Shown here: in pieces, positions 1 through 11,492 of the stretch
Position numbering within the stretch: position 1 is the stretch's first letter
How the letters are laid out: each line of letters opens with the position of its first letter
The notes under the pieces: model-generated
Told to the model about the DNA's origin: nothing
Database searches by the model: none
The model's input: the letters and a program-made list of their open reading frames with translations, nothing else
Made by a program: the position numbers and the translations under genes
Source of the DNA: Argopecten irradians
Taxonomy: Eukaryota; Mollusca; Bivalvia; Pectinida; Pectinidae
NCBI RefSeq assembly: GCF_041381155.1
Contig: NC_091146.1
Coordinates: 1 to 64,000, forward strand
Direction: 5' to 3'
Length of the DNA: 64,000 bases

Positions 1-116
1 CCGTTGAAAACCACGTTCTGAGCAAACCTTATGGCATTACGTTTGAGTCGCATTCCGGATGAGTCGAATTATTTTCGTTGGTCCGTTGAATTTCGAGATA
101 GCGAGTTTCGACTGTA
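1..116. repeat. Dispersed repeat, inverted copy of 20806-20925
   Basis: The segment ends in a block reading TTTCGAGATAGCGAGTTTCG followed by ACTGTA. The reverse complement of the whole segment recurs near 20806-20925, inside the piggyBac element. A motif of the form CAGTCGAAACTCGTTATCTC is typical of terminal repeats of pogo/Tc1-like DNA transposons in marine invertebrates, so this is probably one end of a short non-autonomous element cut by the window edge. The family assignment is inference; the inverted relationship is directly visible. Confidence 0.6.
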
Positions 117-261
117 TATAAAGTTTATTTGGTTGTGTTGAATTAATCTCCTGTGTAAGGACACTTAATGATATGTATTATTTAGAATTTTTGAATGAAA
201 AAAAAAATATTTGAACCTAAAAAAAACCCTAGTTTACAAATCAAATATGTCAAGATTGAAG

Positions 262-350
262 AGGGGGGGGGGGGGGGGTTGTAGAAAATCTTGAGGACCT
301 GCACCGGTCCCCATTACATTTCATCTTCCTACACCACTGTATTCTAAACG
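262..350. repeat. Poly-G-bearing dispersed repeat end
   Basis: A run of 16 G (263-278) is followed by text containing GAGGACCT and CATTTCATCTTCCT, ending in CCACTGT. A related block with a longer G run lies at about 41050-41166. The shared order of G run and downstream motif shows a common repeat family rather than chance G tracts. No coding content is visible. Confidence 0.6.
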
Positions 351-614
351 CTAGTTTAATCCGACAAATTTGATATCAATGGTTCAATATTGGTTAATGA
401 AGCCAGAATGTTTCCGATGATGCATCATAAATTAAATGACATAATTATTATAATAGAGTGTTTTTGTTACATAATATATTACTGTTTTTATAATACACAA
501 TATGACCTACCAGGTATATTTTTGCATTATCTTATTTTTTTTTTTCCATACTGCAACATATACAAATGTAGCAATGATGTTGTACAGCTGTAAATGTATT
601 GCGTTTAAAAAAAG

Positions 615-797
615 AGGGCTGTGGTTGCCGAATGGTTGCGATGTGCAGACATACATGTATTACCACAAGCCTCATGATTTCAGGGTCAGATAGCGAGTTT
701 GAATACAAAGATCTTAAAATGGGAACAGTTACTGATTTTCGGTGGTGTTTCTCCTGGTACTCCAGCTTTTCTCCGCCTTCTAACCCTGGCACATACA
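615..797 (+). repeat. tRNA-derived SINE (V-SINE/RUDI-like), degenerate
   Basis: A tRNA-like head is visible, with an A-box-like TTGCCGAATGGTTGCGATGT and a B-box-like GAGTTTGAATAC. It is followed by a central block (TTTCTCCTGGTACTCC, then a stretch ending CCCTGGCACATACA) that matches, on the opposite strand, the conserved centre of the SINE copies at 11262-11470, 20466-20657 and 41891-42103. The head plus this centre is the architecture of molluscan V-SINEs; the RUDI name is a suggestion only. This is the only copy in the window with its head on the plus strand. Confidence 0.55.
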
Positions 798-835
798 AAA
801 TGTATGCGTCGTGATTTTTAAAATGACAAACATAC

Positions 836-2284
836 ATGTACGGTACTGGAGAGATAGATGTTCATTTACTTGACTTTTTTTTAAAACTTTGAATAAAACA
901 TCAACAAAGATAAGTTAATAAGATATTATTGTAGATCGTCATTTTAATGCATGGCAAACAGTTACTAAGTTAAACAAAAGCTTTCAAGCTAAGAGTGAAG
1001 TATACAGACCCCCTCCCTCCCCCCACCCATGAAAGAAAAAACAAACACTAAACACAAAGTCCATTGATTTATGATCAATTAACACAATTAACTACTGAAG
1101 GAAGTTTGCAATTGATTTTTCTTTGAGAGTATTTCATTGACTGCCTTGTATTTAGCTGTACTATAGCTTCACATCATTTATTACAAATGTAATACTTGAA
1201 CCACATGTCATTGAAAAGTTTTCACTTGGAATTGGTAAAGGGAAGTAATCTGCTGTTTTTTTAGTTTCAAAATTACTTAAGGTAGGTCCATACTTTTGAA
1301 AATCGCGCCAATTCATATGACGCTATATCGGAAGTTGCGGAGGTTGTTTTGAATTCCAGAATGGTTTCCGATACGCCATGACATCACACTTGGATATTTT
1401 TTCAATAGGTGAAATTTGTCTACATATAATATTGAATGTTTAAAATCATTACATAAATGAAATAAAAGCAGTGAAGTGAAAAATTATATGCTATCTCTGA
1501 GGTTTTTGCGGTCCCTGTCGTAAATGGGAATGGATTTTAAACACCGGAAGTGCCGTTCGTCGCTATAAATCATAAGGGGGACCCGGCCTGTCCGAAATTC
1601 CGGAATTCTAAAAAAATCGCATACGGATTTCCTTTAAACACACAATTTGGGGAAAATCATAAAAACAAACAGACATAAACCAGATATAATATCACTAAAA
1701 CGTATGAACTGATGTGGAATGTTTTTTTGCGGTATGATTTTCAAAAAATAGTCAAATTCTAAAATTTGTGAATATTTACTTGATTTCAACTACCGATTCA
1801 GTATTTTTATCATTTTCATTCGTTGTCATAAGATGCGTATTTTCTAAATTTGTATTTCCGGTTGTGAACTTCCTGTTTATGTACTTCCGGTTAAAACACT
1901 TAACACCAAGTTTTGTATTGCTAAGTTTATGTAATGGCTGACCCGTGCTCAAAATTTCCTGCAATATGGAGTTATCTCCCCTTACTGACAAATTCCATAG
2001 AAAATACCAACAAGATACATATATTCCTTCATAGACTGAACATTTTTTAAGGATTCTTTGAAATGTATTATGTACAATTTTCTGCAATTTTGGGTCAATG
2101 GAGAAATCCTATCTGAATATCATAATGCAATTGCATATGTTGTGCAGATTAATTATATATACTTTTCTACAGGTATGTGTCACAGTTGAATGAATAGATT
2201 TATATTTCTAAGTCGTGGCCTTTAATATTTTTATAGATTGTTCAAATCTTGTCAAAACGAAGATTTTAACCTGGGATACCATGG
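836..2284. other. No gene seen; anonymous AT-rich DNA
   Basis: No open frame here resembles a protein family, and no splice-bounded exon is evident. The stretch 1270-1640 (GGTAGGTCCATAC onward) reads like old dispersed repeat, with no second copy found in this window. Confidence 0.5.
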
Positions 2285-2660
2285 GTAAGGGGAGGTAATT
2301 GGCTTATTTGCTCATTTTCATGGTATGTGTAATCAAGCTAATGTTAAATGATTCGGTTTTCTTTATTTTTTTTTTTGAAAAAATAACTCAATATATGATA
2401 ACTTATTGAGTGGCATACAATCCATATCATGGAAACTATTGTATTATTTTGTTCTGTAAAAACACTATTTTTAACTTTTCATGTTCTCTAAAATGTATGT
2501 ATTTGTAAGAGATTGAGTGTTTGGCCTGAGGCCGATATTGTTGACTATTACCATTATTTCTTACTTATATAAATATGAGAAAAAACAGTTTCATTTTGAT
2601 AATATCGGGTAAGCAGAGACTTCTACATAATTATTCATGGAAATACAAATTATTTTCCAA
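2285..2660. repeat. Repeat block shared with the Helitron-like units
   Basis: The block starts GGGGAGGTAATTGGCTTATT and includes GTAAGAGATTGAGTG, then a motif reading GATATTGT. The same order is found at about 12525-12970 and 42405-43025, inside the two large Helitron-like units. It is therefore a third, isolated relative of part of that unit, or a repeat that the unit carries. Confidence 0.5.
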
Positions 2661-2792
2661 ATAATATTTCAAAATCTTTCATATCATGTGATTTTTTCAT
2701 ATCAGATTGAGAATAATTTTATCTATTGCAGCTAGAACAACAGTGTCAGTAGGATATGTGCTGATATTGGTGATTTCATTGAGTATTTATGG

Positions 2793-2890
2793 TTTTGGTT
2801 TTATTAGTTTAATGTGTTATTAACCGCTAGGGTCATGTAAGGATGTGCCAGATTTGTTGGTGGAGTACCCGGAGAAAAACCACCGATAGC
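2793..2890 (-). repeat. V-SINE-like fragment (3' part)
   Basis: It holds the reverse complement of the SINE tail and centre, recognisable by TAGGGTCATGTAAGGATGTG and GAGTACCCGGAGAAAAACC. The tRNA-like head is missing, so this is a 5'-truncated copy. Confidence 0.6.
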
Positions 2891-3136
2891 CTAATAGAAT
2901 ACTTTGTTTTTTTTTTAATTACCTCCCCTTGTTGGGTCATCTGATCTGAAGGGTCAGGATGACCGATAGTTATCACATTCCATCTATCGCCGTGCGCCGT
3001 CTGCCGTGCATAGCTTTTCATTCAAACGACTGATATTTGTAGCATGCTGGGAAAAATGGCTACCAAATTGTTAAAATCAAAGACCTTGACCTTCATTCAA
3101 GGTCACAAGTGTTAAATAGGCTAAAAGAGGTTTTAA

Positions 3137-5527
3137 AGTGTACACGGAATGGTTTGGTATATAAGACTTGATAAATGTGTCAATGTATAAAATTTAGAAT
3201 GGAGAAAGTACGAGTTTCATAGCGAATACGGTATTAGAGATAATGCGACTTTTCTCTAGAACACACCTGAAGCCCCAAGCAATTGACCCCGATTCGGGAC
3301 CCCTGACCTGTGATGTCACGAGGACAACGGGACCTAATCTACTCGCATAAGATAGAGTGGCGATTTACTGTGTCTGCCATCTAATATAAACTATCTGTTT
3401 GTAAATATCGATTTTTACAGACACAAGTACCTGTGTACATGTCCGATACCTATTTAATATTATCCTCAATCACATGTGCAGTTATGAGTTTGGAATACGC
3501 TTGAAAATAGTGATTTATACCATGCATATATTGATGTACCTGTCGTAGATAAATGAACATTTCTGCGCGATTTCTGCACAATTATACCAAGGACGTATAT
3601 GAGACACTTATAAATCCTTGATTATACACAAAATAATGTGTATAATAATCCACGTACGTTGCAAATCTACGGTATTTGGAACCACATATACATGAATATT
3701 ATGTAAAGGATTCTTGACTATGTTATCCAAAACCCGACTCGGGTCGTTGTACTGGTCAAACCCGCTTTACAAATTTCTGACTTTTTCATATAACCTACCC
3801 ATACGAATTTAGTTATGATTCTAAACAGAATTTTTTGCATATATGTAAATGCATCTACTTATTGCGTTTTATCTGAAATCGATCCATTTTTTTGACGAAA
3901 TACATTCAGCTTTCATATAATACAATACATCCGACGACTTGTTGATATTTCGCTCAAGTTCATTTATTAGTGTCTTTAATTGAAAAAATAAATCATCCAC
4001 GAGTCAGACGAAAAAAAGACTGAAGATGTCTAAGTCTAATTCAAGTTGCAGATATCAAGTACAGAACAAAATCAGAACTTTCGAATAGCCAATGTCGTGC
4101 TGCGTTTATCTCTTTACCTGTATACTGCAGTAACTAAAACGCGTGGTCAACCGAGACTAATGAGGGGGCTAATAACCAGATTACATAAGAAAAGTGTTTA
4201 GTGACCTGTCACGCTTCATTGATTAGCTCACGTCAGGTGTTCAAAAGTAAGATCACAGGTAAGTTAGTGATGGACCATCATTTAATTGTTGTATTATGTC
4301 ATATTTGTTTACACTTATAAATCCTTGGTTTACAGTAAAATATACCGTTCGAACATAACATATAACAAGTGTATAAATCACTAGATGTATACATAATTGT
4401 ATATTTCAGAATGACCAATGTATACATTTGTCTCGTATATATATATTTCTAGTTATATGTAAATGTATTTTTATAACAGAAACTACAAAATTATTTACAA
4501 ATGGCATGTCGAGAAAGAGCAATGCAAATATGATGCACAATGTCAGAATTTTGATATTTCTGATAGTTGCTAGATTTTGGATATCCAATTCTTTGTGAAT
4601 TTCGGTCAATATTGATCATTATATAATACTAATAATGATAATCTATATGACCAATAAATGTACTGTTGAATATTGTTAAAATAACACATGTTCTCATACA
4701 TGTACATGTACATGTACATGTAGCTATAAAAGGAAGATAGACTCGTTACAGCTATAAATGAATTATGTATTTTAAATTCAATTTCTCAAGTGGTTTATTT
4801 TTTTTTTATTTACTCCCCTACCAATTTATGTCTATGATATTTACGTGTATTGAACTATGAAATACATTTAACACCTTTTCTTTTCGTTATGCTGATTCTT
4901 GAAATCCATAGGCCAAGTGAATTTTTATTTATACAGAAACATATTCAAATGGATAATTATATGACCATCATTTTTCGAATTCGTCTCTTTTTATATGACA
5001 TTATGAAAATTGAATATTCCCCAGGTTTGATAATTTAGTAAGCTGTTAAAACAGAGATAAGATCTCTACTTAAAAGTTTTTACACAAGGTACACCTGGCT
5101 TATACCAGAAACATAAATAACTTATAATTTCCGCTAATCTACTTATGTATTTAGCATGATTTCAGTTGCAATATTTCCTATTTTATATATAATTAAATCG
5201 TCACCATAACTGTATACTGTATATATATCTGTAAAATTCTCGTAACCCCATTTTAGGAATAATACATATATGTCCACCTTTGTGCTATAACCCCACTACC
5301 AAACACCTCACTGCCGTTGTCCTCGTGACGTCACATCCGGTTATTCCCCAAATCAGCGTGAGCGGCCGATTCCCTGATTAGCAGTTGATATACAGGTAAA
5401 ATTCGAGCACTTCGGAGGGCGGTATCTCGGTACTGAAGCGGCCAACTTTGATGCGGTTTTCAACATTCTTGTCAGGAGATCAAACAGAATAACATATCTA
5501 AATATCATTTTCCATTCCGTGTACACT
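3137..5527. mobile_element. 2.4 kb non-autonomous DNA element, TTAA target
   Basis: The termini are inverse: AGTGTACACGGAATGG at the left and CCATTCCGTGTACACT at the right, each bounded outside by TTAA (3133-3136 and 5528-5531). Further in, GTCACGAGGACAACGG recurs inversely at both ends (about 3316 and 5320), so the inverted repeats are long but diverged. No transposase frame is present. It sits inside a recognisable repeat, which fixes both edges. TTAA targets occur in piggyBac and Kolobok elements; the termini do not resemble those of the piggyBac at 20691-26593, so no mobiliser can be named. Confidence 0.7.
4691..4722. repeat. ACATGT microsatellite
   Basis: A short tandem stretch of the self-complementary unit ACATGT. 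Scattered ACATGTA motifs are common throughout the window. Confidence 0.8.
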
Positions 5528-5930
5528 TTAAACAACTTCTTGTCAATAACTAAGAGGCCTAGAGATCTCATATTGGGCCTGCAGAATGCTCAGCTGGGAT
5601 GACGGATTACCAAATTCATTAAAATGAATGAACATGATCGCTGCTCAAAGTCACAGTCAATTAAGCTAAAATCTTGGAAACAACTTCTTGTGAGTATAGA
5701 GCCTTGGAGACCTTACATTGGCCTGTAGAATGCTGGAATAAAGATTACCAAATTTGTCCAAATAAATGACCTTGACCACCTTCAAGGTCACAGGGGTCAA
5801 ATTGGCAAAAACCTTTAAACGACATCTTGGGAATAACAAAAAAAGTCTTGAGATCTCATGTCTGGCCTCTAGAATGCTCGAATGAAGTGCTATCAAGTTT
5901 GTTCAAATCCATGGGCCTCTTGTTGTTTTT

Positions 5931-6490
5931 TATTCCCGGCGAAACACGTTTGCAGGGGATATTAAATTGGGCTTCGTCCGTGTGTACGTCCGAGACTCTT
6001 TTCTGGGCGAAAACTCAAAACCGTTCAACATAGCTCCTTGAAACTTACTGAATATACATCAGACTAGTGCTGTAGTTGTGCCTTAAATTGCTATTGTGGA
6101 CCTTCCATTTTGGGATTTTTTCCGTTACCATGGGAACGTTAGTAAAAAATACCAAATTACTGTTTTCTTAGGTTCCGGACTATAACTCCAAAACTGTTAA
6201 ACGCAGCTCCATGAAACTTTCTGTATACATCAAACAAGTGCCCTAGTTGTGCCATTTGTTATTGCGGGCTTTCCATGTTATGTGTTTTTTTCTGTTACCA
6301 TGGAAACTTAATCAAAAGTACCAAATTACAGTTTCTTTTTGTTACCTGCTGTTTTTTTCAGTTTTACAATGCTCGCATACATTTAAAGTTATACTTGAAT
6401 AATTGTTACTTTGACATTGATGTATTTGGGTTTTTATACCAATTAACTGCAGGGCGCGGGGGATAATGCCACGCTTTGTGGCTCCTTGTT
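5931..6490 (+). mobile_element. Pearl/Helentron-like repeat, second family
   Basis: The head reads TATTCCCGGCGAAACACG. Two diverged internal units each contain AACTCCAAAACTGTTAAA-like text, a TTGTGCC block and GTTACCATGG. The tail has GCCAC (6468-6472) and GTGGC (6478-6482) forming a 5-bp hairpin stem, followed by TCCTTGTT. It abuts the tail of the previous repeat and interrupts the 3' end fragment at 6482-6749. The plan matches the other hairpin-tailed repeats in the window, though the sequence does not. Confidence 0.55.
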
Positions 6491-6749
6491 TTTTTTACAG
6501 AAAAAGCAATCAAAATTTATCTGTCAGGTAAATTTCCAGTAATAATGGGATAAATGACTACCAAGGCTGTTCAAAGGAAGGACCTTGACCTTCATTCAAG
6601 GTCTCAGAGGTTAAATAGATTAATTTACTTCAAACTCAGGTATTACATATTATTTCCTAACCCAATGAAATTTGTCTGTGTTAGAGTTACCTCCCCTTCA
6701 TAATTCTCTTCATTTCATCCGCGACATTCCTTCAGGTGTCGCCCACTAG
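6482..6749 (+). mobile_element. Isolated 3' end of the large Helitron-like unit
   Basis: This stretch matches the last part of the units at 6776-15971 and 38272-45949: an ACTACCAAGG motif, the CTTGACCTTCATTCAAGGTC block, CATTTCATCC, then a hairpin made of GCGACAT (6721-6727) and GTGTCGC (6736-6742), then CTAG (6746-6749) followed by T. It is a third, 5'-truncated copy lying 26 bp before the start of the first full copy. A hairpin a few bases before a terminal CTAG is the known signature of a Helitron 3' end. Confidence 0.65.
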
Positions 6750-7163
6750 TATAAACCAAGATTAATGAAACTTTGTATGAAATGAAGAGATAGAACGACA
6801 ATTCTGTTACAACAGAGTTTTCGTTCTAGAACGAAATGTTAACACGGCTAAATAAAGCTTTAACCCGCTTATTTTCGCGATTTGGGTAATAAGGAAACTA
6901 ACCGATATATTTTACTGAAATTTTGAATGTAAGTTAATCTCAGAGTGATCTATTGATTGAATTAATCGTGTCAGCAACGAAAATTCATTAAAGGTGATTA
7001 TTTTTAGGTCAAACAGGCAAAAATCGCATTTTGACCACAGGTTTCTGTTTAAGTCGTCCTAGTGAAATAATTAAAAAAACTTAACAATCTGAGACTCTAC
7101 ATATAAATAGTCCTTGTAATTCTTAACAAAACGGTATATCTGATTTTTGGAAATGTTACATAC

Positions 7164-7301
7164 AACGACCCCAATACAGTCTTGAATAATGGTGGTGTTT
7201 CGCAGGTTCTCGGTAAATTTCCACAACAGACAAGATATTTCGGGGTCCCAGGCGCCTTCCTTCGGAGCTATTCTGAACGATTGGACCGGCAAATGTACCA
7301 T
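7164..7301 (-). pseudogene. Exon-1-like fragment, minus side of a divergent pair
   Basis: An ATG at 7301 opens a 46-codon frame beginning MVHLPVQSFRIAPKEG, ending at a strong donor-like GTATGT (7163-7158). The copy at 38661-38798 has the same 138-nt length and the same donor, but about eight of 46 residues differ, mostly by replacement, which suggests relaxed constraint. I do not recognise the protein. It faces away from the plus-strand exon-like frame at 7464-7570, with 162 bp between the two start codons. This layout is that of a bidirectional promoter with two first exons captured by a mobile unit; that is inference, and no downstream exon is seen for either. Confidence 0.4.
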
Positions 7302-7463
7302 TTAAAAATTAGTGATATTTATGAAATTTTCTGTAGAACTAACTTAAAATCATAAAATGCGTAACTAAGTTATGCACTAATCATCACATTTATGTTACAA
7401 AATGCAACCCAAAAGTGCTACAGTGAAATGGAGCTGTTTGCACTGTCTCGAATTCACAAAATC

Positions 7464-7570
7464 ATGGCGCAGACTATCGCGCCCCCGGTGAGGAATGTGT
7501 ATTGTTTGTATCCGGTTGAGTAAAAACGTTGAAGCCGCCTTGATGTTCAAGTTAAATCCGGCATTATCAG
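7464..7570 (+). pseudogene. Exon-1-like fragment, plus side, frameshifted
   Basis: The frame starts ATGGCGCAGACTATCGCGCC (MAQTIAPP) in a good initiation context and is followed at 7571 by a perfect donor GTAAGT. Compared with the copy at 38961-39069 it lacks two bases near its middle, which brings in an early stop. The region is locally GC-rich, in contrast with its surroundings, as expected for a promoter-proximal host exon. The protein is not recognised. Confidence 0.4.
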
Positions 7571-7574
7571 GTAA

Positions 7575-9497
7575 GTAATTGTTAATTTTACTTGTTATAA
7601 ACATCAATATCGTTATCGGTGGATATTAGTATTATCAGATATATTTGATTGTTTTTGTAGGCCTGCAAATATAACGTTAGGTAGCCTACTGTTTACAATC
7701 TGATTATGATCATCAATCATCATCGCGAGTGACTGTCTGGCAACAAATCTAGAACCATGCATGCATTCTAAATCGTGGCTTAACAGCACGTAAACTGACA
7801 TTTGTACTGCCTTTGAGGCAGATGCCGTTTGAATATATGTATCTCTAAATATATTGTTTAATCATATGATTAAATTGCTAGTACTTAAACCATAAAGTAA
7901 TGCACATGTTGTTTCGTTAGTGCGTAGGCTCACATGTAACGTAGCTTCGTTACATGTCATTTCGGTACATGCGGAAGTCTTTTCGGTATCATATAAAGTG
8001 AACATGGCGAAATGACTTTGAGAAGGTACTGAAACGACTTTAAGTAATCTGAATATTAGACAACTAAAGAAAACAAACCAGAAAAAAATGGTAACAATGT
8101 AGTTTGACAATGGATATGATCAACATTATTGCATGTAGATACATGTACATTTGTATGCACTGCAGTTTTACATGACACATAATAATTGCTTAGGCTTAAG
8201 TTACTGTACAGACTGGGTGGGTGAGGTCAATAATGTTAACAATGAAAATTCATTTCACAATTTTGCTGTGTTTTGTATAGTGATAGACAATTACTGCGTA
8301 ATAATTAGGATGCCGACAGGAATCTTCAGATTGACCCGCGTTGTGAAAATTAGCATACCCCGGTATATGTATAATATCACACTGACCCATTTAGCAATGT
8401 TATATACGGTCATGTCATAAATTTTGTAAGACGAGCACTATTGTGGCGTCGTAGATATTAATGACGTCTGTGATGTTGTATGACTATCTCGGTTGAATTC
8501 AAGCCTGATTCCGTCACTCTTACATAAAACGGAATTGAAAGTAATCCAAATTTTGACCCAGAGCTTAAGCCCAGCTGGCTATTCTCTCAAGGATTCAATA
8601 GGTCTAGAATTAAATCAACAATGTTCAAGAAAATTTGTAAGATTTTTCCTTGTAAAGGAAGTTGTTGATATCTTCTTGGTGCCCCTGTACTCTGATCTGG
8701 TGGTCATTTAATACATTTATTGAGGTCAAGGTGCGCTTTAAACTAAGCACCATGGATGCCTTTTTCTCCTGTCAGAATTACTGAAGTTTTGACTATGTTT
8801 TGATTAATACTAGTTATGTGATAAAAAGAATCTTACACTCATGGCTACATCATTTGAAATTTAAACTTAAATTGATAAAATTTGATATACCACGAGCCTT
8901 TAAGGATATTTTGACATTTTATTTCCAAGATAACAACAGTTTTTCTGGTTTTTTTTTAATATCATACAGTATCTAGGTAAAAGGAGACCTAGTTATAAAA
9001 CTCACTATACAGTAGTGAATGTCAAACTTGTAACAGCCTCATCAGTTTTAAGCATTTAGAAACCAGATAAATTTTGAATTTGAGAAATGTTTTCAAATTT
9101 TTTCTAAATCAAAAACAAAATTTAAAATTTTTTTGATAAATTGAAAGCTATTTCGGTTAAGGTATAGACTTTTAAATACATGTATATGATTTGCTTGCTC
9201 TTGACATTTTTTTTCATCTGTAATGAATAACACTTGGAAACGTTACTATTTTCAATACTAGTACCTACATGTATATACAAATGTGTACATAAAAAGAAAA
9301 CACAACTATAAAACAGTTTTTTCCTCCCTAGCGCTTTCTCGGCTCATGCCTTCATGTCTTCGGTCTTCAGGGGTTTGAAAATATACAAATGTGTATATAT
9401 ATATATATAAGTAATCTTCCTCAATATAAAAAATAAATATGCTGTGTTTTCTATTCATGTAAATGATTAATTAATCAAAAGAGAAGCATGAAAGGTA
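7575..9497. other. Core of the Helitron-like unit without genes
   Basis: This stretch aligns with about 39070-41700 in copy 2. Its short open frames are not conserved between copies (frames break and stops move), so I see no protein here. It includes a TA microsatellite near 9395-9410. Confidence 0.5.
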
Positions 9498-11090
9498 TAG
9501 GAGATTTCAGAAAAGATGGCGATGACGTCACACAAAGGTACATCCGGGCGCTCAAAGGTACAACTCCGTATATCTGTACACATAAACATGGTGGGAACAC
9601 AGCCGCTTGGGATGTTTGTTTTCATTTTATTGTAATAAATAGTACGGCATTCCGAGAACTATTGCGTTATTTTGATTTTTAAAAGTGTAAATAATAATAC
9701 TTAACAATAATATATAGATAAAAACATCTGGTATTCATATATTTTACTCTGTTTATACTCCATTTTCGACCGCCACGAGAAAAAAACAAGGTCGCCATTA
9801 GACCTACGTATAAACATTTACAGAATATTAAAAATATCAGCTTGAAATTATAAATTTAATTCCAAGTTTCCCGAAATATCATACTGACATTTTAATAAGT
9901 GATTACTGTTTTCTAAGTCTTACTTGGTAAACGCCTTACAATGTGTGATTATGACCAAACTAAAATTTACCCCAAGCGCACGGCAGCCATTACGTACAGT
10001 ACTGCCGAGATCCCGAATGTCGTCATTTTTCAGAGTCACAAAATTACGTATTTTGGATAACTTTTTCGTCAGAAATTTTGGGATTTAGTTAATGACATAC
10101 AAATGAGTCAGTTTATAGTTACTTTTTATCATATTTTAAAACAAAACTTCGAGTAATTTAGGGTTCTCGAAGCCGTGCGCAATGTGTCCTGGTCGGCATT
10201 TACAGTACTACGATCTAGCTATACTGTAGTCTATCTAACATGTATTCAAATTATTTAAAAGTAACATCAATTCAATGTGGGACTTCACATAGAAGCCCAT
10301 GGAATAAAAGTGACTAAAAATTAAAAAAAAAAAAAAAAAAAAACAGAAAAAAACAACACTCTACAGCATTTAATTGAACAATTTCACCATTTTATTTTTT
10401 CGAGATATTGGCAGCCATACTGTACGTGCACGTATATAGATCTGCATTTACGTGTAACACAGTGGCTTATACCATTCCTTTAAAACAAGATATACATGGA
10501 AAATAACGAAATATATATATTTTACAAGTACTTATTGAGGTATGTGTTGGTAATTACGTATTAATATTATTAATTTCCCAACTATGGACTGTGGCCTGTG
10601 GTGATCTACCAGCGAAGCCATGCACGAGCGGCCGTGGTCTGGCCAGGTGGTTCACATTCGTTACATTTATATTAAATAGTATTGTGAACAGCTTTTTCAT
10701 GTATAACAGAAACAAAATACATTGAAATCAGTTATCTATTCATAACTTTTTTCACTACATGGATTTCTACGTGTGAACAAAAAACGGGTACTTGTGACGG
10801 CCCGGCACCGCTTCACAAGCTGGCTTCAACACTAAATCTACAGATATATTTAGCAATAAACAATTGTAAATATAAAAATATAAATGTCTGTAACCTCTGA
10901 AACAATAAGAAACTATTTTAAATCAGAATTTGCAAGTATGAAAGTGTATACTTTTGTCAACGTATCGATTGTGTAGCAGGGATGTACGTATCTGTTATTG
11001 TTTTTATTAGTCGCCATACTGTGTTTGTACCTTTGAGGACCCGGATGTAAACTTTCTGTGACGTCACGCCATCTTTTCTGAAATCTCCTA
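9498..11090. mobile_element. 1.6 kb non-autonomous DNA transposon with TA target
   Basis: The left end reads TAGGAGATTTCAGAAAAGAT and the right end is its exact inverse; similarity continues for about 75 bp, including a TGACGTCAC motif and ACATCCGGG. TA flanks both sides (9496-9497, 11091-11092). The second copy of the host unit, near 41710-41720, lacks the element and shows an empty site around ATGTACCAAG. No transposase frame is present; the interior is AT-rich with a poly-A run (10321-10342). The TA target suggests the Tc1/mariner/pogo group, but only by target. Confidence 0.75.
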
Positions 11091-11261
11091 TACCAGGTAA
11101 TTCATTTCTGCGTATGTATAAAAGCTACAAATAGATCCTTAATGTGATGATTTATTTAACTGATTTTCATATCCTTCAACAGTATCAAGGATTTAAAATA
11201 ATTTAATTACCTGGTACCAATATGTGTTCCAATTCGGATGTAGAACAGAGTTATCTTTTTT

Positions 11262-11470
11262 TATTAGTTTAACGTCCTATTAACAGCCAGGGTCATTTAA
11301 GGATGTGCCAGGTTTGATGGTGGAGGAAATCCGGAGAACCCTTAGAAAAACCAACGACCAGCTGTCAGTACCTGGTAAATTCTCCACATCGGATTCGAAC
11401 TTGTGACCCAGAGGTGGACGGCTTGTGGTAATATGTCAGGACATCTTTACCACTCGGCCACCGTGGCCCC
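11262..11470 (-). repeat. tRNA-derived SINE, full length (V-SINE/RUDI-like)
   Basis: Read on the minus strand it starts GGGGCCACGGTGGCCGAGTG (A box) and contains GTTCGAATCC (B box), which are RNA polymerase III promoter elements of a tRNA-Ser/Leu-like head. A conserved centre follows (GGGTTCTCCGGATTTCC-like) and then a tail ending in ACGTTAAAC. The same insertion sits at 41891-42103 in copy 2 of the Helitron-like unit, so it predates the spread of the unit. Confidence 0.75.
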
Positions 11471-11492
11471 ACGAATAGAGTTCTCATAAAAG

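Larger units (their letters stand above)
2935..5922 (+). mobile_element. Pearl/Helentron-like repeat, interrupted
   Basis: The head (2935-2970) carries GGTCATCTGATCTG with a near inverse CAGGATGACC, followed by a run rich in CCGTC-like triplets. The body has the core CTTGACCTTCATTCAAGGTC also found at 27790-28214 and 44788-45840. The tail ends ATGGGCCTCTTG at 5922. A 2.4 kb element (3137-5527) lies in the middle; text left of it (AATAGGCTAAAA) and right of it (CAACTTCTTGTCAATAACTA) is contiguous in the other copies. Architecture (head hairpin, internal tandem units, tail hairpin plus TCTTG) resembles bivalve pearl-type Helentron derivatives; that assignment is inference. Confidence 0.6.

Noticed and set aside
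3137..5527. Claim that the piggyBac at 20691 mobilises this TTAA element
   Set aside because: The terminal sequences differ completely (AGTGTACACGG against CCCTAGTAGTG); only the target is shared.
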